Shown: piece after piece, positions 60,166-64,000 of the stretch
Position numbering within the stretch: the stretch's first letter is position 1
How the letters are laid out: every line of letters begins with the position of its first letter
Source: Mucor racemosus
Lineage: Eukaryota; Mucoromycota; Mucoromycetes; Mucorales; Mucoraceae
Assembly (NCBI GenBank): GCA_027405735.1
Contig: JAPEHQ010000010.1
Coordinates: forward strand, 62,001-126,000
DNA: 64,000 nt
Direction of reading: 5' to 3'
Position numbers and translations under genes: made by a program
Notes under the pieces: generated by a model
Told to the model about the DNA's origin: nothing
The model's database searches: none
Seen by the model: only the letters and a program-made list of their open reading frames with translations

Positions 60166-61851
60166 TTAAATTTTAGCCGCACTATCGTGGTTAAAAGAAG
60201 CCTTGAACTCATCCAAGTGACACATTCTAGCATCTGCATTGTTGGCTTCACACAAAACTAATCTTTGTAATAAAGCATCAGCACGCAACCCATCTAGTTT
60301 GGTATCTTGAGTTTGCATATCACGCCATGCCCATGCACGACTATATTCAGTTTCAATGCCTTCTATAATATCTCTAATCTTGAATCCAATAACGGGAATA
60401 AATCTGTACGATACTTGTGATTAATTTTAACTCTAAAGTGATAATAACGCAAACTTACTTAAGTCCATGGCCAGAATCACCACAAGCAATAAGAAGATTT
60501 TTGTAATCGGGATGAGGACCAATTACAAAATCTCCATCAATTGAGTCAGAATACCTATAAAATGACCATATTAGATTATCACTCTGTATAATCATTGCAA
60601 ACTAAACCAAACTTACCAACACACTCTTCCAAAAGAAATGTCCAGATCTGAAGTTTCAGGAAGTAATTTACCCAGAAATTGACGGAACTCTCGAAGAGCA
60701 CCAATAGGAATAGTATCTCCTATATGTGTTACTTGTGTTCTAGGCACAGATACTTCATCAGTAGTACGAGGATTCAAATACCTGAAGAGATTTGATGGTT
60801 AACAACATCAAAACTTTATGTAATATAATACCAACTTACCCACTATGATGTTTACCAATCTTCATCTTACCATCAGCATTGCAGGGGAAGCCATAGTAAC
60901 CTGTGTTGGAGAGGTCACCACACCAGACAGGTAATTTTTCCCACTCTCTACGAAGATGTTGTGGAGGCTGAAAGTGAATGACCTGTTGACCTGTTGCCAC
61001 GACCTGGTTGTGCATATCAACCACACCGCCAGTCCATGAACCAGTAGTTAACAAGACTCTATCACCATAATGAATTTTATCATCTGCAGTCTTGATTCCA
61101 ACAACAGTAGAAGGATCTTTAGGATCACAATAAAGACTAGTTAAGCATCCAATGTCTTTTCCAGTAACAAAATTGACACCCAAGTCAAGACATTTGTTAT
61201 AAATATGTTTCACTGCTTCGGAAGAGTTGCACCAACCTAGATTTTATAAACAATTAATCAGTATTTGTTGCACATTCACAACATATCATGAACATTACCT
61301 CCTTCCTTGTTTAAATAAGCAGTGTTGAAACCATTCTCGACAGCCTTTTGAAATTGTGGGAATTTTTCAATGATTTGTTCTGGACTTGTAAACTCTTCAA
61401 TGAAATGACCATAACCTGATTCACGAATATTCTTCATACAATCCTTTTCAAAATCTGAAAACTTATCCTTGCCAGAAAATAACAAGACGCCGCTTTGATG
61501 GAATACGGGATCAAGGTTTTTCTCGGCTCTTTCCTTGTTCCATTGGCGCCAAATACCAAATGCTTCGACCATTAAATGCATGTAAAGAGTGTCATTGGCA
61601 TAATCCATGCGAACGATTTTATTGATGTCTAATTTATACAATTTTAAGACATTTGAATGTAGGTGTATTCATCACTACTAAAACTTACCACAAGACGCTG
61701 CATCAGTAGCAGGAATATCTTGTCTATCAAAGACCCAAATCTCATATTGATTCTTTAATGCCAGAGCATATGCCGTGGATAAACCAAAACATCCGCCACC
61801 CACAATAATAATTTTTGATCCAGGTGCAGGAGGAGTATAATCTGTCGCCAT
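60166..61851 (-). CDS. FAD-dependent amine oxidase, sarcosine/fructosyl-amino-acid oxidase family
   Basis: Flavoenzyme oxidising a secondary amine (sarcosine, pipecolate or fructosyl amino acid) with release of hydrogen peroxide. Exons 61851-61689, 61628-61299, 61236-60840, 60781-60617, 60554-60459 and 60403-60166 give 462 residues. The FAD Rossmann motif is G18-x-G20-x2-G23 in IIIVGGGCFGLSTAYAL. Next come DINKIVRMDYA (family's R-x-x-Y), GGWCNSSEAVKH, and LLTTGSWTG (second FAD strand). The C-terminal block RVCWYSDSIDGDFVIGPHPD carries the cysteine that binds flavin covalently in this family, and CGDSGHGLKFIPVIG closes the site. CW and GDSGHG look more like fructosyl-amino-acid oxidases than bacterial sarcosine oxidase, but substrate is not settled. 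The final tripeptide AKI is a weak peroxisomal signal at best. Read divergently from the gene at 62181. Confidence 0.92.
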
Positions 61852-62180
61852 GGTAACTAGAGTAATTAAATATTTGAAAAAGAAGTAGGGGAAAGAGAAC
61901 TTAGGGAATTGACCCTAATTCTCCTCTCGGTAGAACTTTTTATACTTTTTTTATTTTCCTGATAGACTACCAAGTTAGAAAACAACATCTATAGATTATC
62001 TGATCTTCAGACGATTTGGCTTTGAATTCTTTCGAGTCACAGTGGAAAGCTGTATTATGTAAAAATGGGGTTATTCATGCGGGTTTGATACTGTCGCAAC
62101 CTATAGGAAACCCAATAAGAAAATTTTCATTATCATTTTCTCTTTTTCCCTCTCTTTCCTACTTTTTCTCTCTTATTATT
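61852..62180. other. divergent promoter region
   Basis: 329 bp between the start codons of the FAD oxidase (minus) and the polyglutamine protein (plus). A CT-rich pyrimidine stretch at 62131-62175 precedes the latter's start, as often seen in fungal promoters or 5' leaders. Confidence 0.6.
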
Positions 62181-62292
62181 ATGGCTTTTGTTCAACAGCA
62201 AAGAAGACCAACACATAGATTTACATCTAGCACATTTTCATCTGAAGAATATTCCGACAATAATGATCTACTAGAACAACAACAGTTACAGC

Positions 62293-62335
<43 letters not shown>

Positions 62336-63238
62336 GAATCGAAATGGCTATCAATCCGTGCCAGACTCAGATACAGATTGGCATGTTATAAGCTCAGCAT
62401 TACAATCGACATCTTCACCCATATTTTCATCAGAAACTGAATCCTACGCTTCATCTACTCGCATTATATCAGATACTGATTCAGATTCTGAACATCAAAA
62501 TTCAATTGCATTTTTACCTTCTCATGATGGTACTGGTACATTTTTAATAGAAGATTCTTCGGACCAGAATACAACAACAAGTGCAAGTAATGCACCATCG
62601 TCAGTAGAAGATGATGACTCTGATTCAGATGAATTTAAAAAAGCCATACATAGACTTATGGAAAATGATTCAAATGAAGTTGATATAACGTTACCTCATG
62701 GTGGTATTACACCACCTTCATTTGCAATTAGCGATGATAATAACGTAGAACCTCCCTGTTTTATACCAACTGCAGCTGGCTTAAGTTCTCAGGAATTAAC
62801 GAATGGGGTGTCGTCAGCTGAGGAAATGAACAACACATTATTGTCAGATGAAGCAAATGATGGTGCTACAAGGAGATATCATAATGATAACATCAAATTT
62901 ACATCAAAAAGGCAAATAAATCTTGATAGGTAATTTTATTATTGTTTGCTACATTTTCAAGAAAAGTTAATCTCTTTTATGATAGAATACCACTTCATCA
63001 TCCGGGAATACCAGGTTCATCAACATCTGCTGCTATTTTGTCTATTGTTTGGAATAGTTTGAGAAGATTGACAAATCATTTATTACAAAATGATACAAAC
63101 ACTGTAGAAACACTTAGTACATTAATGTCTGAAGCTGTATTTGAAGGATGCATGCCATTTAGCTCACATTTACACATGGAAATTGATAATGGTATTAGGC
63201 CATCTTCTTCTTTTTTTGAAGGAAATATTGCAATTTAA
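62181..63238 (+). CDS. acidic polyglutamine protein of unknown function
   Basis: Exons 62181-62929 and 62986-63238 (56-nt intron) give 333 residues. I start at MAFVQQQRRPTHRF because the leader upstream is pyrimidine-rich and not protein-like, although the frame is open from 62016. Residues ~35-55 are nearly all Gln. The middle is Ser/Asp-rich and disordered, with repeated acidic-serine words (SDTDSDSE, EDDDSDSDEF) that look like casein-kinase-2 sites. A short motif SDTDWHVISSALQ and SHDGTGTFLIED stand out as possibly conserved. The second exon is different: SAAILSIVWNSLRRLTNHLL and TVETLSTLMSEAVFEGCM suggest a compact amphipathic or membrane-associating helix region. I do not recognise the family. 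Confidence 0.8.
62285..62335 (+). repeat. CAA/CAG glutamine-codon run
   Basis: Mostly CAA codons within the first exon of the acidic polyglutamine protein; boundaries approximate. Similar glutamine runs occur in the epsin (about 41019-41071, minus) and the HSF-type gene. Confidence 0.85.
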
Positions 63239-64000
63239 AAAATCTAATATACATACAGCATATCACATGAACCCTTTCTGCATAGCCTCATCATTACATT
63301 ATATAACAATAAATCTTGCCTTCCCCCCTTTCTGAAATTTTGTATGCTTATTGTTCTTTTTTATTATTTGTTATTTTCCATGCAGATCAAAAAAAAAAAA
63401 AAAAAAAGCTTAAACAAATAAATGGAAACGTTGCTAAACATGGTTATATTTCATCTGTGTGCATTGTGTGCGTGTGAAGCATAATGCCTCGCCTTTTTTT
63501 AACTAGGGGATTATTTGAGACATCGATATTTTGTGTACGCCAAACATATCGGATTGGCTAATTTCATTTTTAAAGCCTAAATTAAACGCTAAATTACAAC
63601 ATGGCCAATTAAACTTTAAACGAATGATTTCTCGGCAATTTATCAACGTACACTATACTTCTATAACTTACAAAATTCGAAGAGATATAAACCCGCAAGG
63701 AGAAAAGTATTTATCTGCTAGCCTAAATCATTATTGATCTATATTTTGAAATGAGTCGTTATGTCATGCCTGTTAAAAGTATTAATAGTAATAATAATGA
63801 TACCCAAACAATTGTAGTGACTATAACTATTCTGTCTCGGGCGTATTGCGCTTGTTCGCTTCGGCAAAATATTCTTAAACCTTCTCCCTTTTTAATTGCG
63901 GGTTCAATCAATGCCCGAAAATATCTGTATAATTTCGAATGGGTATTTTCATATAATTTTTTAAATAGAAAAAAAATAATGATATAGTTCAGATGTTGAG
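63239..64000. other. 3' flank and window end
   Basis: Contains an A tract at about 63390-63407. Frames at 63531-63737 and 63751-63987 are open but not recognisable and have no splice or start support. The segment 63500-63990 is slightly less AT-rich than the islands and could belong to a gene extending beyond the window. Confidence 0.4.

Noticed and set aside
60166..60174. C-terminal AKI of the FAD oxidase as a firm peroxisomal targeting signal
   Set aside because: It only loosely fits the PTS1 consensus; many family members are peroxisomal, but the tripeptide alone is not convincing.

Overview
This is an AT-rich nuclear genome segment from a fungus. Its genes carry short GT-AG introns (mostly 39-80 nt), encode homopolymeric glutamine tracts, and belong to fungal families: a Zn2Cys6 regulator, a ThrE/Prm10-type membrane protein and an Ent3/epsinR-type epsin. 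Gene style, base composition and the DDE transposase relic fit an early-diverging lineage such as Mucoromycota; that placement is inference. I saw no rRNA, tRNA or CRISPR array. Exon coordinates were worked out by hand from reading frame, splice signals and family similarity.

Gene-bearing part 1 (1-21.5 kb): cytosolic C1-tetrahydrofolate synthase (minus, cut by the window edge), a RING/coiled-coil protein, splicing factor YJU2/CWC16, a Prm10/ThrE-like transporter (minus), a Zn2Cys6 transcription factor, a heat-shock-factor-type regulator, a dead DDE transposase, a Golgi-type glycosyltransferase (minus) and a GNAT acetyltransferase. A ~114-bp tandem repeat and the first copy of a ~1-kb dispersed repeat (called R1 here) sit at 5.1-6.8 kb.

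Repeat island 1 (21.6-33.7 kb) has no intact gene I can support. It holds R1 copies 2 and 3, a ~980-bp block present twice that carries broken pieces of a dynein intermediate chain gene, two degenerate minisatellites (one with a clear 21-bp, seven-codon period), and a 1.46-kb structure of two interleaved inverted repeats (A-B-A'-B').

Gene-bearing part 2 (34.2-42.5 kb): two related small secreted proteins (minus), a PH-domain protein, chaperonin subunit CCT4 and an epsin (minus).

Repeat island 2 (42.5-59.6 kb) is dominated by a head-to-tail array of a 1,627-bp unit (7.6 units, 44,284-56,627) whose copies appear virtually identical. The unit carries no credible gene, but four landmarks show it is a diverged, collinear relative of R1. 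A second repeat (R2) lies just left of the array and again just left of R1 copy 4.

Gene-bearing part 3 (60.1-63.3 kb): an FAD-dependent amine oxidase of the sarcosine/fructosyl-amino-acid oxidase family (minus), and a polyglutamine, acidic protein of unknown function read divergently from it.

Most intact genes are housekeeping functions (one-carbon metabolism, splicing, protein folding, clathrin traffic) and do not form one pathway. The novelty lies in the repeat islands and in the pair of small secreted proteins.
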